Source: Streptomyces solicavernae (GTDB lineage: Bacteria > Actinomycetota > Actinomycetes > Streptomycetales > Streptomycetaceae). Taken from it: a DNA stretch of 39,468 bases. Positions 23,575-30,650 of this stretch are shown here, one piece after another. How positions within the stretch are numbered: position 1 is the first letter of the stretch; each line of letters starts with the position of its first letter. The notes under the pieces were generated by a model, which ran no database searches, was not told the origin of the DNA, and saw nothing but the letters and a program-made list of their open reading frames with translations. The position numbers and the translations under genes are program-made. The stretch covers positions 1-39,468 of the forward strand of contig NZ_JASCIR010000039.1 in NCBI RefSeq assembly GCF_029968095.1, given 5' to 3'.

Positions 23575-24513
23575 TTAGAAGTACCCCTCGCGCTTACGGT
23601 CTTCCATCGCGGCCTCGGACATCTTGTCGTCGGCGCGGGTGGCGCCCCGCTCGGTGAGCCGGGACGCGGCGATCTCGGTGATCACGGCCTGCAGGGTGGT
23701 GGCGTCGGAGTCGACGGCGCCGGTGCAGGACATGTCGCCGACCGTGCGGTAGCGCACCTGGCGCTTCTCGACCGGCTCGTCCTCGCGCGGCCCGCCCCAC
23801 TCGCCGGCCGTCAGCCACATCCCGGAGCGCCGGAACACCTCACGCTCGTGCGCGAAGTAGATCTCCGGCAGGGCGATCTGCTCGCGGGCGATGTACTGCC
23901 ACACGTCCAGCTCGGTCCAGTTGGACAACGGGAAAACCCGCACATGCTCACCCGGCGCATGCCGGCCGTTGTAGAGCTGCCACAGCTCGGGGCGCTGCCG
24001 GCGCGGGTCCCACTGCGAGAACTCGTCGCGCAGCGAGAACACCCGCTCCTTCGCGCGGGCCTTCTCCTCGTCCCGGCGGCCGCCGCCGAACACCGCGTCG
24101 AAGCGGTGCTGCTGGATGGCCTCGGTCAACGGCACGGTCTGCAGCGGATTACGCGTCCCGTCGGGGCGCTCGCGCAGCTTGCCCGCGTCGATGTACTCCT
24201 GCACGGACGCGACGTGAAGGCGCAGCCCGTGCTCGGCCACCACGCGGTCGCGGTAGTCCAGGACCTCGGGGAAGTTGTGCCCGGTGTCCACGTGAAGCAG
24301 CGAGAACGGCACCGACGCGGGCGCGAACGCCTTCAGCGCCAGGTGCAGCATGACGATCGAGTCCTTGCCGCCGGAGAACAGGATCACCGGCCGCTCGAAC
24401 TCACCCGCCACCTCACGGAAGATGTGCACCGCCTCGGACTCCAGAGCGTCCAGGTGGCTGAGCGCGTACGGGCTGTCGGTCTCCTCCGACACCAGATTCG
24501 CGGTGGTCGTCAT
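23575..24513 (-). CDS. cysD: Sulfate adenylyltransferase catalytic subunit
   Basis: The catalytic half of ATP sulfurylase: ATP + sulfate gives APS + PPi. The PP-loop ILFSGGKDSIVMLHL that binds ATP is intact, and HVDTGHNFPEVL, VFGGGRRDEEKARAKER and EVFRRSGMWLTAG-type segments follow the CysD pattern. The length of 312 aa is standard, and the C-terminus MEDRKREGYF is the usual one. The ATG overlaps the cysC stop (ATGA), and cysN starts immediately after its stop, so the two subunits are translationally coupled. Confidence 0.97.
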   Translation of the reverse strand: MTTTANLVSEETDSPYALSHLDALESEAVHIFREVAGEFERPVILFSGGKDSIVMLHLALKAFAPASVPFSLLHVDTGHNFPEVLDYRDRVVAEHGLRLHVASVQEYIDAGKLRERPDGTRNPLQTVPLTEAIQQHRFDAVFGGGRRDEEKARAKERVFSLRDEFSQWDPRRQRPELWQLYNGRHAPGEHVRVFPLSNWTELDVWQYIAREQIALPEIYFAHEREVFRRSGMWLTAGEWGGPREDEPVEKRQVRYRTVGDMSCTGAVDSDATTLQAVITEIAASRLTERGATRADDKMSEAAMEDRKREGYF

Positions 24514-25109
24514 GCCAGACCCCTTTCCGTGAGCAGCGCGTGCAGCGCCGCCGCTGACTCCTGCACCGTCTGCTGGTGCGACTCGATCCGCAGATCCGGC
24601 GACTCGGGCTCTTCGTACGGGTCGTCGACACCGGTCAGGCCGGACAGTTCACCCGCGGCCTGCTTCGCGTACAGGCCCTTCACGTCCCGCTCCGAGCACA
24701 CCTCGACGGGCGTGGCGACATGCACCTCGACATACGCGGTGCCCTCGCCCTGGTGGCGCCCCCGCACCGCCTCGCGGCTGTCGGTGTACGGGGCGATGAC
24801 CGGCACGAGGGCCTTCACACCGTTGGCGGCGAGCAGTTCGGCGACGAAGCCGATGCGCTGCACGTTGGTGTGCCGGTCCTCGCGGCTGAAGCCGAGGCCC
24901 GCGGAGAGGAACTCGCGGATCTCGTCGCCGTCGAGCACCTCGACGGCGTGGCCCTCGGTGCGCAGTCGGCCCGCCAACTCGTGGGCGATGGTGGTCTTTC
25001 CGGCGCTCGGCAGACCGGTGAGCCAGATGGTGGCCCCGGTCGTGGCGGGCGCGGCGGTGGCAGCGGGGGCTGCGCCGGCGGTCACGTTGGTCTCCTGGTT
25101 GTCGGTCAT
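24510..25109 (-). CDS. cysC: Adenylylsulfate kinase
   Basis: Phosphorylates APS to PAPS. The P-loop TGLPSAGKTT is at about residues 31-40, followed by EVLDGDEIREFLSAGLGFSR, the APS-binding FSREDRHTNVQRIG, and VPVIAPYTDSRE. The first 25 residues are an Ala/Thr-rich extension of no known function. At 199 aa the length is normal. The ATG overlaps the cysH stop and the stop overlaps the cysD start. Having both an APS kinase and a reductase with iron-sulfur cysteines leaves open which nucleotide the reductase uses. Confidence 0.96.
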   Translation of the reverse strand: MTDNQETNVTAGAAPAATAAPATTGATIWLTGLPSAGKTTIAHELAGRLRTEGHAVEVLDGDEIREFLSAGLGFSREDRHTNVQRIGFVAELLAANGVKALVPVIAPYTDSREAVRGRHQGEGTAYVEVHVATPVEVCSERDVKGLYAKQAAGELSGLTGVDDPYEEPESPDLRIESHQQTVQESAAALHALLTERGLA

Positions 25110-25819
25110 CCGTGCAGCCCGCATTCCGTCTTGTTGCGGCCGGCCCAGCGGCCGGAGCGGGCGTCCTCGCCCTCCGCCACGCGGCGGGTGCAGGGGGCGC
25201 AGCCGATGGACGGGTAGCCGTCCATGAGCAGCGGGTTGGTGAGTACGCCGTGTTCGGCCACGTAGGCGTCCACGTCGTCCTGGGTCCAGCGGGCGATCGG
25301 CGCGATCTTCACCTTCTGGCGCTTCTCGTCCCAGCCGACGACCGGGGTGTCGGCGCGGGTCGGCGACTCGTCGCGGCGAAGACCGGTGGCCCAGGCCTCG
25401 TACTCGGTCAGGCCCTCTTCGAGGGGCTTGACCTTGCGCAGCGCGCAGCACAGGTCGGGGTCGCGGTCGTGCAGCTTCGGCCCGTACTCGGCGTCCTGCT
25501 CGGCGACGGTCTGGCGGGGCGTCAGGGTGATCAGGTTGACGTCGAGGACGGCGTCCACGGCGTCGGCGGTGCCGATGGTCTCGGGGAAGTGGTAGCCGGT
25601 GTCGAGGAACACCACGTCCACGCCGGGCATGGCGCGCGACGCCAGGTGGGCGACGACCGCGTCCTCCATCGACGAGGTCACGCAGAAGCGCTTGCCGAAG
25701 GTGCGCGCGGCCCACCCGAGGATCTCCAGGGGGGAGGCTTCCTCCAGTTCTCGCCCTGCCCGTTCGGCCAGCTCCTTGAGTTCGTCGGCGGTACGTCGCT
25801 GAGCCTGAGCAGTCGTCAT
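25106..25819 (-). CDS. cysH: Phosphoadenylyl/adenylyl-sulfate reductase
   Basis: Reduces APS (or PAPS) to sulfite with thioredoxin. A 237-residue PP-loop-type protein with CVTSSMEDAVVAHL and FLDTGYHFPET. The paired cysteines Cys124-Cys125 and Cys207/Cys210 (SIGCAPCT) form the [4Fe-4S] ligands of assimilatory APS-type reductases. The catalytic Cys is in the C-terminal ECGLHG. This cysteine pattern favours APS as substrate, while cysC next door supplies PAPS, so either is possible. I chose ATG 25819, overlapping the stop of the small upstream gene (ATGA). Confidence 0.95.
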   Translation of the reverse strand: MTTAQAQRRTADELKELAERAGRELEEASPLEILGWAARTFGKRFCVTSSMEDAVVAHLASRAMPGVDVVFLDTGYHFPETIGTADAVDAVLDVNLITLTPRQTVAEQDAEYGPKLHDRDPDLCCALRKVKPLEEGLTEYEAWATGLRRDESPTRADTPVVGWDEKRQKVKIAPIARWTQDDVDAYVAEHGVLTNPLLMDGYPSIGCAPCTRRVAEGEDARSGRWAGRNKTECGLHG

Positions 25820-26013
25820 ATCTCGTCCCCTCCACCGTCGTTGTGCGTGCTGTTGTCCTGCTGCGCGAGGCCCCGGGTGAGCAACCCGAGGAACTTCAGC
25901 TGGAAGGCCCGGTTGCAGGCCGCGCACTCCCAGGCGCCGTGCCCGCTCTCGTGCGGGCGCAGGTCCTCGTCGCCGCAGTACGGGCAGTAGAACGGCGCGG
26001 CCCGCCCGCTCAT
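25816..26013 (-). CDS. Small zinc-ribbon-like protein in the sulfur operon
   Basis: A 65-residue protein with two CxxC knuckles, YCPYCGDED and ECAACNRAF, 20 residues apart, which should bind zinc or iron. The C-terminal part is LKFLGLLTRG followed by a hydrophilic tail. It overlaps the sulfite reductase stop and the cysH start by 4 bp each, so it is a real and tightly coupled gene. The placement between two redox enzymes suggests a helper in electron transfer, or in cluster or siroheme handling, but nothing in the sequence proves a function. Confidence 0.85.
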   Translation of the reverse strand: MSGRAAPFYCPYCGDEDLRPHESGHGAWECAACNRAFQLKFLGLLTRGLAQQDNSTHNDGGGDEI

Positions 26014-27707
26014 TTGAGGGCCTCGTCGGAGGCCCGGGCCGTCCAGGTGGCGAAGCGCTCGCCCTCCTCGCGCTCGTCCTGGAAGCGCCGGACGACGCGC
26101 TCCACGTAGTCGGGCAGCTCGTCGGCGGTCACCTTCAGGCCGCGGACCTTGCGGCCGAAGCCCGCTTCGAGGCCGAGGGCGCCGCCGAGGTGCACCTGGT
26201 AGCCCTCGACCTGCTCGCCCTGGTCGTTGAGCATGAGCTGGCCCTTGAGGCCGATGTCGGCGACCTGGATACGGGCGCAGGCGTTGGGGCAGCCGTTGAT
26301 GTTGATGGTCAGCGGCTCGTCGAACTCCGGGATGCGGCGCTCCAGTTCGTCGATGAGCTGGGAGCCGCGGGCCTTGGTCTCGACGATGGCGAGCTTGCAG
26401 AACTCGATGCCGGTGCAGGCCATGGTGCCGCGCCGGAACGTCGACGGCCGCACCGTCAGGTCGAGGGCTTCCAGCGCCTCGGTCAGCGGCTCGACCTGGT
26501 CCTCGTCCACATCGAGCACGATCATCTTCTGCTCGACGGTGGTGCTCAGGCGGCCCGAGCCGTGCGCCTCGGCGATCTCCGCGATCTTGGTGAGCGTCGC
26601 GCCGTCGACCCGGCCGACGCGCGGCGCGAAGCCGACGTAGAACTTGCCGTCCTGCTGCCGGTGCACGCCGACGTGGTCGCGCCACTTGGCCACGGGCTGC
26701 TCGGGCGCCGGACCGTCGACCAGCGCGCGCTTCAGGTACTCGTCCTGAAGGACCTGGCGGAACTTCTCCGTGCCCCAGTCGGCGAGCAGGAACTTCAGGC
26801 GCGCGCGGGTGCGCAGGCGGCGGTAGCCGTAGTCGCGGAAGATCGAGATGACGCCCTCGAAGACCTCCGGGACCTCGTCGAGCGGCACCCAGGCGCCGAG
26901 CCGCTGGCCGATCTTCGGGTTGGTGGAGAGACCGCCACCCACCCAGAGGTCGAACCCGGGCCCGTGCTCGGGGTGTTCGACGCCGACGAAGGCGACGTCG
27001 TTGATCTCGTGCGCCACGTCCAGGAGCGGCGAGCCGGAGACCGCGGACTTGAACTTGCGCGGCAGGTTGGAGAAGGCGGGGTTGCCGATGACGCGGCGGT
27101 GGATCTCCTCGATGGCGGGGGTGCCGTCGATGATCTCGTCCTCGGCGATCCCGGCGACGGGCGAGCCGATGATGACGCGCGGCGTGTCACCGCAGGCCTC
27201 GGTGGTGGAGAGCCCGACCTCTTCGAGGCGCCGCCAGATCTCCGGCACGTCCTCGATGCGGATCCAGTGGTACTGGATGTTCTGCCGGTCGGTGATGTCG
27301 GCGGTGCCGCGGGCGAACTCCTCGGAGATCTCGCCGATCACCCGCAGCTGCCGGGTGGTGAGGCGGCCGCCGTCGACGCGCACGCGCAGCATGAAGTACT
27401 TGTCGTCCAGCTCCTCCGGCTCCAGGACCGCGGTCTTGCCGCCGTCGATCCCGGGCTTGCGCTGGGTGTAGAGGCCCCACCAGCGCATCCGGCCGCGCAG
27501 GTCCTGGGGGTCGATCGAGTCGAAACCGCGCTTGGAGTAGATCGTCTCAATGCGTGTCCGCACATTGAGACCGTCGTCGTCCTTCTTGAACTGCTCGTTG
27601 CCGTTGAGCGGGGTGAAGTGCCCCACGGCCCACTGGCCCTCACCACGGTGACGGCTCGCCTTGCGTCGGGGCGCTGCTGAGACGGGCTTCTCAGGGGTTG
27701 CGGCCAT
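26010..27707 (-). CDS. Ferredoxin-dependent assimilatory sulfite reductase
   Basis: Reduces sulfite to sulfide with six electrons from ferredoxin, using siroheme coupled to [4Fe-4S]. The cluster and siroheme cysteines are in MACTGIEFCKLA and NINGCPNACAR near the C-terminus. Two ferredoxin-like repeats (WGLYTQRKPG... and DRQNIQYHWI) are recognisable. Tyr80 in WGLYTQ and Cys172 in TEACGDTPR are 92 residues apart, the same spacing as the Tyr69-Cys161 covalent pair described for the Mycobacterium tuberculosis enzyme (NirA/SirA), which supports sulfite over nitrite. ATG 27707 has AAGGA upstream. The 565-aa length is normal. It is first in the operon, after a leader ORF. Confidence 0.95.
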   Translation of the reverse strand: MAATPEKPVSAAPRRKASRHRGEGQWAVGHFTPLNGNEQFKKDDDGLNVRTRIETIYSKRGFDSIDPQDLRGRMRWWGLYTQRKPGIDGGKTAVLEPEELDDKYFMLRVRVDGGRLTTRQLRVIGEISEEFARGTADITDRQNIQYHWIRIEDVPEIWRRLEEVGLSTTEACGDTPRVIIGSPVAGIAEDEIIDGTPAIEEIHRRVIGNPAFSNLPRKFKSAVSGSPLLDVAHEINDVAFVGVEHPEHGPGFDLWVGGGLSTNPKIGQRLGAWVPLDEVPEVFEGVISIFRDYGYRRLRTRARLKFLLADWGTEKFRQVLQDEYLKRALVDGPAPEQPVAKWRDHVGVHRQQDGKFYVGFAPRVGRVDGATLTKIAEIAEAHGSGRLSTTVEQKMIVLDVDEDQVEPLTEALEALDLTVRPSTFRRGTMACTGIEFCKLAIVETKARGSQLIDELERRIPEFDEPLTININGCPNACARIQVADIGLKGQLMLNDQGEQVEGYQVHLGGALGLEAGFGRKVRGLKVTADELPDYVERVVRRFQDEREEGERFATWTARASDEALK

Positions 27708-27859
27708 GGTTGCTACGTCCTTCGGGACTACGGGAAAGCGGCTCTGACCAGCGCATACGGGCATGCGGGCGGCGCACTTCGACAGCTGCGCGCGTCCTTG
27801 CGCGTAAGGGGTGGGGTCAGATCAGGAAAAAGGGGGGTGCGGCGTTGTGTGCTGAGAGC

Positions 27860-27943
27860 TCAGCGCGCCGGACAGATCGCGCTGGACATGCGGCCGAGGT
27901 CGACGTGACGCCGACTCACCAAGGCAATTCCAGCTCTAGACAT
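27860..27943 (-). CDS. Cysteine leader peptide of the sulfur operon (27 aa)
   Basis: A tiny ORF starting ATG 27943 encodes MSRAGIALVSRRHVDLGRM and ends SSAICPAR. Nearly identical short ORFs are annotated as putative leader peptides before sulfur genes in Streptomyces, as I recall. It lies 153 bp upstream of the sulfite reductase. A single Cys codon close to the stop, together with a small hairpin at 27851-27864 overlapping the stop, suits ribosome-mediated control by cysteine supply. No ribosome-binding site is evident, so it may be leaderless. Mechanism is inference. Confidence 0.82.
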   Translation of the reverse strand: MSRAGIALVSRRHVDLGRMSSAICPAR

Positions 27944-27987
27944 GACGGAAGCGTTGCACGGGCCTTTAGACCCAGTCCAGCTACGTC

Positions 27988-28018
27988 CGCGATGCGGACG
28001 AGATCGTCTCGCATCGCG
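27988..28018 (-). promoter_or_regulatory. 31-bp inverted repeat upstream of the sulfur operon
   Basis: CGCGATGCG (27988-27996) is mirrored by CGCATCGCG (28010-28018), with an inner ACGA-GA-TCGT repeat between them. It lies 45-75 bp upstream of the leader ORF, in the promoter zone. It could be the operator of a sulfur regulator. Its other neighbour is the 3' end of a GNAT gene, so a terminator for the incoming transcript is the alternative; no U-tract is seen. Confidence 0.5.
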
Positions 28019-28116
28019 ATATGCTGTGGCCTGGGTCACTCGGCCGGTTCCCGCTGAGCCTCCCGGTTCCTGTTAATCCTCTCCGGTTCCCGCTGAGGCT
28101 CCGGCTCCTCGCGGCG

Positions 28117-28680
28117 TCACGCGCCGGGCCAGGGCCCCGGGGTCTCCACCGCGGGCTCCTCCTCGACCTTCGTGTCGAAGAGCCGGAAGCCGCGCCGCTG
28201 ATAGTTGGCCATCGCGTGCTCGCCGTCCTTGCTGCAGGTGTGCAGCCAGACCCGCTTCGTCGCGGGCAGCCCCGGCCAGCGCTCGGCCAGGTCCCAGGCG
28301 CGAGCGGTCGCGTACGACAGCAGGTGGCCGCCGATCCGGCGGCCACGGAAGGCGGGGACGAGCCCGAAGTAGACGATCTCCACGGCCCCCTCGTCCTGGG
28401 CCTGCAGCTCCACATACCCCGCGGGCGTGCCCTTGTCGTACGCGACCCACGTCTCGGTGCCGGGCCGGTCGAGGTGCTCCTGCCACTGCGCGTACGTCAG
28501 GGCGAGCCGGTCGGTCCAGCGGATGTCGCCGCCGACCGCGGTGTAGAGGAAGCGGCTGAACTCCGGCGACGGGACCTCGGCGCGCACGATGCGCACATCG
28601 CCGCCCGGCTCCGCGGCCGGGGCGAGGTCGTCGGGGGAGGTCTGTTCCAGGGACCAGGTGGTCACGGTGACGGTGCTCAT
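28117..28680 (-). CDS. GNAT family N-acetyltransferase
   Basis: A 187-residue acetyltransferase. The acetyl-CoA site is the segment VEIVYFGLVPAFRGRRIGGH (the Q/RxxGxG/A loop as RGRRIGGHL), preceded by PAGYVELQ and followed by RVWLHTCSKDGEHAMANYQR and RGFRLFDT. The acceptor substrate is unknown. ATG 28680 is the usual start. It reads toward the sulfur operon but ends about 100 bp before the inverted repeat there. In that gap the 15-mer CCGGTTCCCGCTGAG occurs twice. A GTCTCG/CGAGAC hairpin lies about 90 bp upstream of its start (28766-28782). Confidence 0.9.
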   Translation of the reverse strand: MSTVTVTTWSLEQTSPDDLAPAAEPGGDVRIVRAEVPSPEFSRFLYTAVGGDIRWTDRLALTYAQWQEHLDRPGTETWVAYDKGTPAGYVELQAQDEGAVEIVYFGLVPAFRGRRIGGHLLSYATARAWDLAERWPGLPATKRVWLHTCSKDGEHAMANYQRRGFRLFDTKVEEEPAVETPGPWPGA

Positions 28681-28910
28681 GGGGCCAGGGAATCACGGGC
28701 GCCCGGGGGCGCCCAAGCCCTGTCCGGGGCCTGCGGAGGGGGCCTGTGTCGCGGAATGGGACTCCGTCTCGTACGGCGAGACACCGCCCCTCGGTGATGA
28801 GGCCCCCGGCCGCTGGCGAGGACTCCGCTCCGGCCAGGCCCTCCGGGGCGAGGGCCACGGCGCGCGGGTCGGAGCCGGACCGGGCGACGGTGAGCCCCTG
28901 CTGGACCCAG

Positions 28911-28988
28911 CAGCTCGTCAAGGCAGCTCGTCAAGGCAGCTCGTCAAGGCAGCTCGTCAAGGCAGCTCGTCAAGCCAGCTGGTCAAGG
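28911..28988. repeat. 13-bp tandem repeat, six copies
   Basis: CAGCTCGTCAAGG is repeated head to tail at 28911, 28924, 28937, 28950, 28963 and 28976; the last two copies have substitutions. It fills the space just before the 3' end of the GAF regulator, whose stop codon lies inside the last copy. The rest of the 302-bp gap (28681-28910) has no gene. Confidence 0.93.
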
Positions 28989-30350
28989 GCTACCAGCCCG
29001 TCGGTCGCCGGTGCCCCCGGCGTCCCCGGTGTCCCCAGTGCCCCCGGCACCCCCCTCCCGGGCGCCGCGTGCCCGCAGGATCGCCGGGGCGGTCGAGTGG
29101 GGGAGGAGGGCGGACGGGGGGTCGGGCAGGAGCAGGTGCAGGGTGGCGTCGTCGCGGAAGCGGTACGGGCGGTGGTCGATCAGGCCGGACAAGTAGCGGC
29201 GGACGCGGGAGAGTTCGGCGCGGACCGTGACCGTGCGGGCCGGGTCGCCGAAGAGGTCCGCGGCGAGGTCGGCGGCCGTGCGGCCGGAGGGGTGGGAGGC
29301 GAGGACGTAGAGGAGCTCCGCGTGGCGCGGGGAAAGGTCGTGCGTCCAGGTGCCCGCGCCGCCCGACACGGTGAGGCCGGCGCGGTGGGCGTCGGTGAGG
29401 TCCAGGGTCACCGTCGAACCGTCGGGCGGGCCCGGCCGGTCCGCGTCCGGGTCGAGGCGGAGCAGCCAGCCGCCGCCGGGCAGCTGTTCGGCCTCGCACT
29501 CGCCGACCGAAGCGAGCCAGGTGCGGCCCGCCGTGAAGGACTTGGGCAGGGCGAGCCGGTCGACGTGCGGCATGCCGGAGACGGCCGCCGTCCACCCGTT
29601 CTCGTCGACGGCCAGGGCGCGGCCGCCGGAGAGCCGCGACAGCAGCGGCAGCGCCACCGACCGCAGCCGGTCGAGGGACTCCAGATGCCGGGTACGCAGC
29701 TCCGCCTCCGCGAGCCGCGTCACCGAGTGGACCAGGGCGAGCGTCGCCGGATGCATCGTGTCGACCGGGCCGCTCACGTCCACCACGCCGATCAGCCGCC
29801 CGTCGCGCGGGTCCGTCACGGGCGCGCCCGCGCACGTCCAGGAGTGGTGCGTACGGACGAAGTGCTCGGCGGAGAACACCTGCACCGGCCTGCGGACGAC
29901 CAGGGGAGTGCCGACGCCGTTCGTGCCGACCGTGGACTCCCGCCAGTCCGCGCCCAGTTCGAAGCCGTGGCCGTCCGCCTTGCGCAGCACCGAGGGGTGG
30001 CCCTCGCGCCACAGCACCCGGCCGTCGGCGTCGGCGACCACCATGATGTGCTGCGCGGCTTCCGCGATCGACAGCAGGCCCTCGCGCAGCACCGGCAGGA
30101 TCTCCTGCAGCGGGGAGCTGCGGCGCCGTTCCTCCAGGTCCTCCAGGGCGAGCAGGCCGGCCCGGAAGTCGCGGTCCGGGTCCACGCCGCCGCGCAGCAT
30201 CCGGTCCCACGACGCCTCGATCACGGGCCGTGGTCCGACCGGCGGCTCCTGCCCCGCGAGGGCGGCGTCGCGCACGCCCTTGAGCAGCCGGGCGGCGCGG
30301 ACCGCGTCCATCGCGGCGAGCCGGACCAGGTCGATCGTCGAGTTCGTCAC
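28983..30350 (-). CDS. GAF-domain transcriptional regulator (AcoR-like N-terminus)
   Basis: A 455-residue regulator. The N-terminal two thirds resemble the sensor part of acetoin-type activators: PVIEASWDRML, IMVVADADGRVLWREG, VGTNGVGTPLVVRRPVQVFS, AEHFVRTHHSWTCAGAPVTD and GVVDVSG, a GAF domain. It lacks the sigma-54 AAA+ module. The C-terminal part (LSPRHAELLYVLASHPSGRT, AADLAADLFG, VRAELSRVRRYLSGLI) looks like a winged-helix DNA-binding domain. After this comes a Gly-rich tail of G-T/A-G-D units. The start is GTG 30350 with AGGGGAGG 6 nt upstream, which avoids reading through the repeat array. The adjacent array of repeated motifs may be its own binding sites (inference). Confidence 0.85.
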   Translation of the reverse strand: MTNSTIDLVRLAAMDAVRAARLLKGVRDAALAGQEPPVGPRPVIEASWDRMLRGGVDPDRDFRAGLLALEDLEERRRSSPLQEILPVLREGLLSIAEAAQHIMVVADADGRVLWREGHPSVLRKADGHGFELGADWRESTVGTNGVGTPLVVRRPVQVFSAEHFVRTHHSWTCAGAPVTDPRDGRLIGVVDVSGPVDTMHPATLALVHSVTRLAEAELRTRHLESLDRLRSVALPLLSRLSGGRALAVDENGWTAAVSGMPHVDRLALPKSFTAGRTWLASVGECEAEQLPGGGWLLRLDPDADRPGPPDGSTVTLDLTDAHRAGLTVSGGAGTWTHDLSPRHAELLYVLASHPSGRTAADLAADLFGDPARTVTVRAELSRVRRYLSGLIDHRPYRFRDDATLHLLLPDPPSALLPHSTAPAILRARGAREGGAGGTGDTGDAGGTGDRRAGSP

Positions 30351-30362
30351 CGGTGCCTCCCC

Positions 30363-30496
30363 TTGCAACGGTCTGAGACTTGCAGCGGTCCGAGACGTGC
30401 AGCTGTCTGCTGATTGCCATGGTCTGAGACGTGCAGCGGTCTGCGGATTGCCATGGTCAGTGGCTTGCAGCAGTCTGCGGTTGCAACGGTCTGCAA
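30363..30496. promoter_or_regulatory. Array of six TTGCAACGGTCTG-type motifs upstream of the GAF regulator
   Basis: Related 13-mers start at 30363, 30380, 30397, 30431, 30465 and 30481, so spacings are 17, 17, 34, 34 and 16 bp. Copies three and four form a 34-bp direct repeat that includes GATTGCCATGGTC. The array is intergenic and directly before the ribosome-binding site. It may hold clustered operators. The rest of the gap, up to 30650, has no gene. Confidence 0.6.
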
Positions 30497-30650
30497 CCCT
30501 CGCAAATAACCGAGCAGTTGACTGACACTGTTCCCCGCGTCGCTGCTGCGGCGTTCGCGCTCCTTTTACGGGGCCACGGGGGCGGGGGTGGTGCCGTGTC
30601 GGCGCAGCATCACCCCTGTTCCTCTCTTGCATCGCCCTGCGGGCTCGTCC

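Noticed and set aside
19504..25227. A 1907-codon open frame on the plus strand
   Set aside because: It lies antisense to the permease, ATPase, binding protein and cys genes and has no family motifs. Long antisense frames are a common effect of high GC content.
27991..28015. Third copy of the GAGACG-N3-CGTCTC operator near the sulfur operon
   Set aside because: The core is CGAGA-TCG-TCTCG inside a different, longer inverted repeat. Spacing and arms do not match the glycosyltransferase boxes.
28911..28988. CRISPR array
   Set aside because: 13-bp units directly abut each other with no spacers and no cas genes nearby.
30363..30496. CRISPR-like repeats
   Set aside because: The motifs are too short and degenerate, and the spacers are partly repeats of each other.
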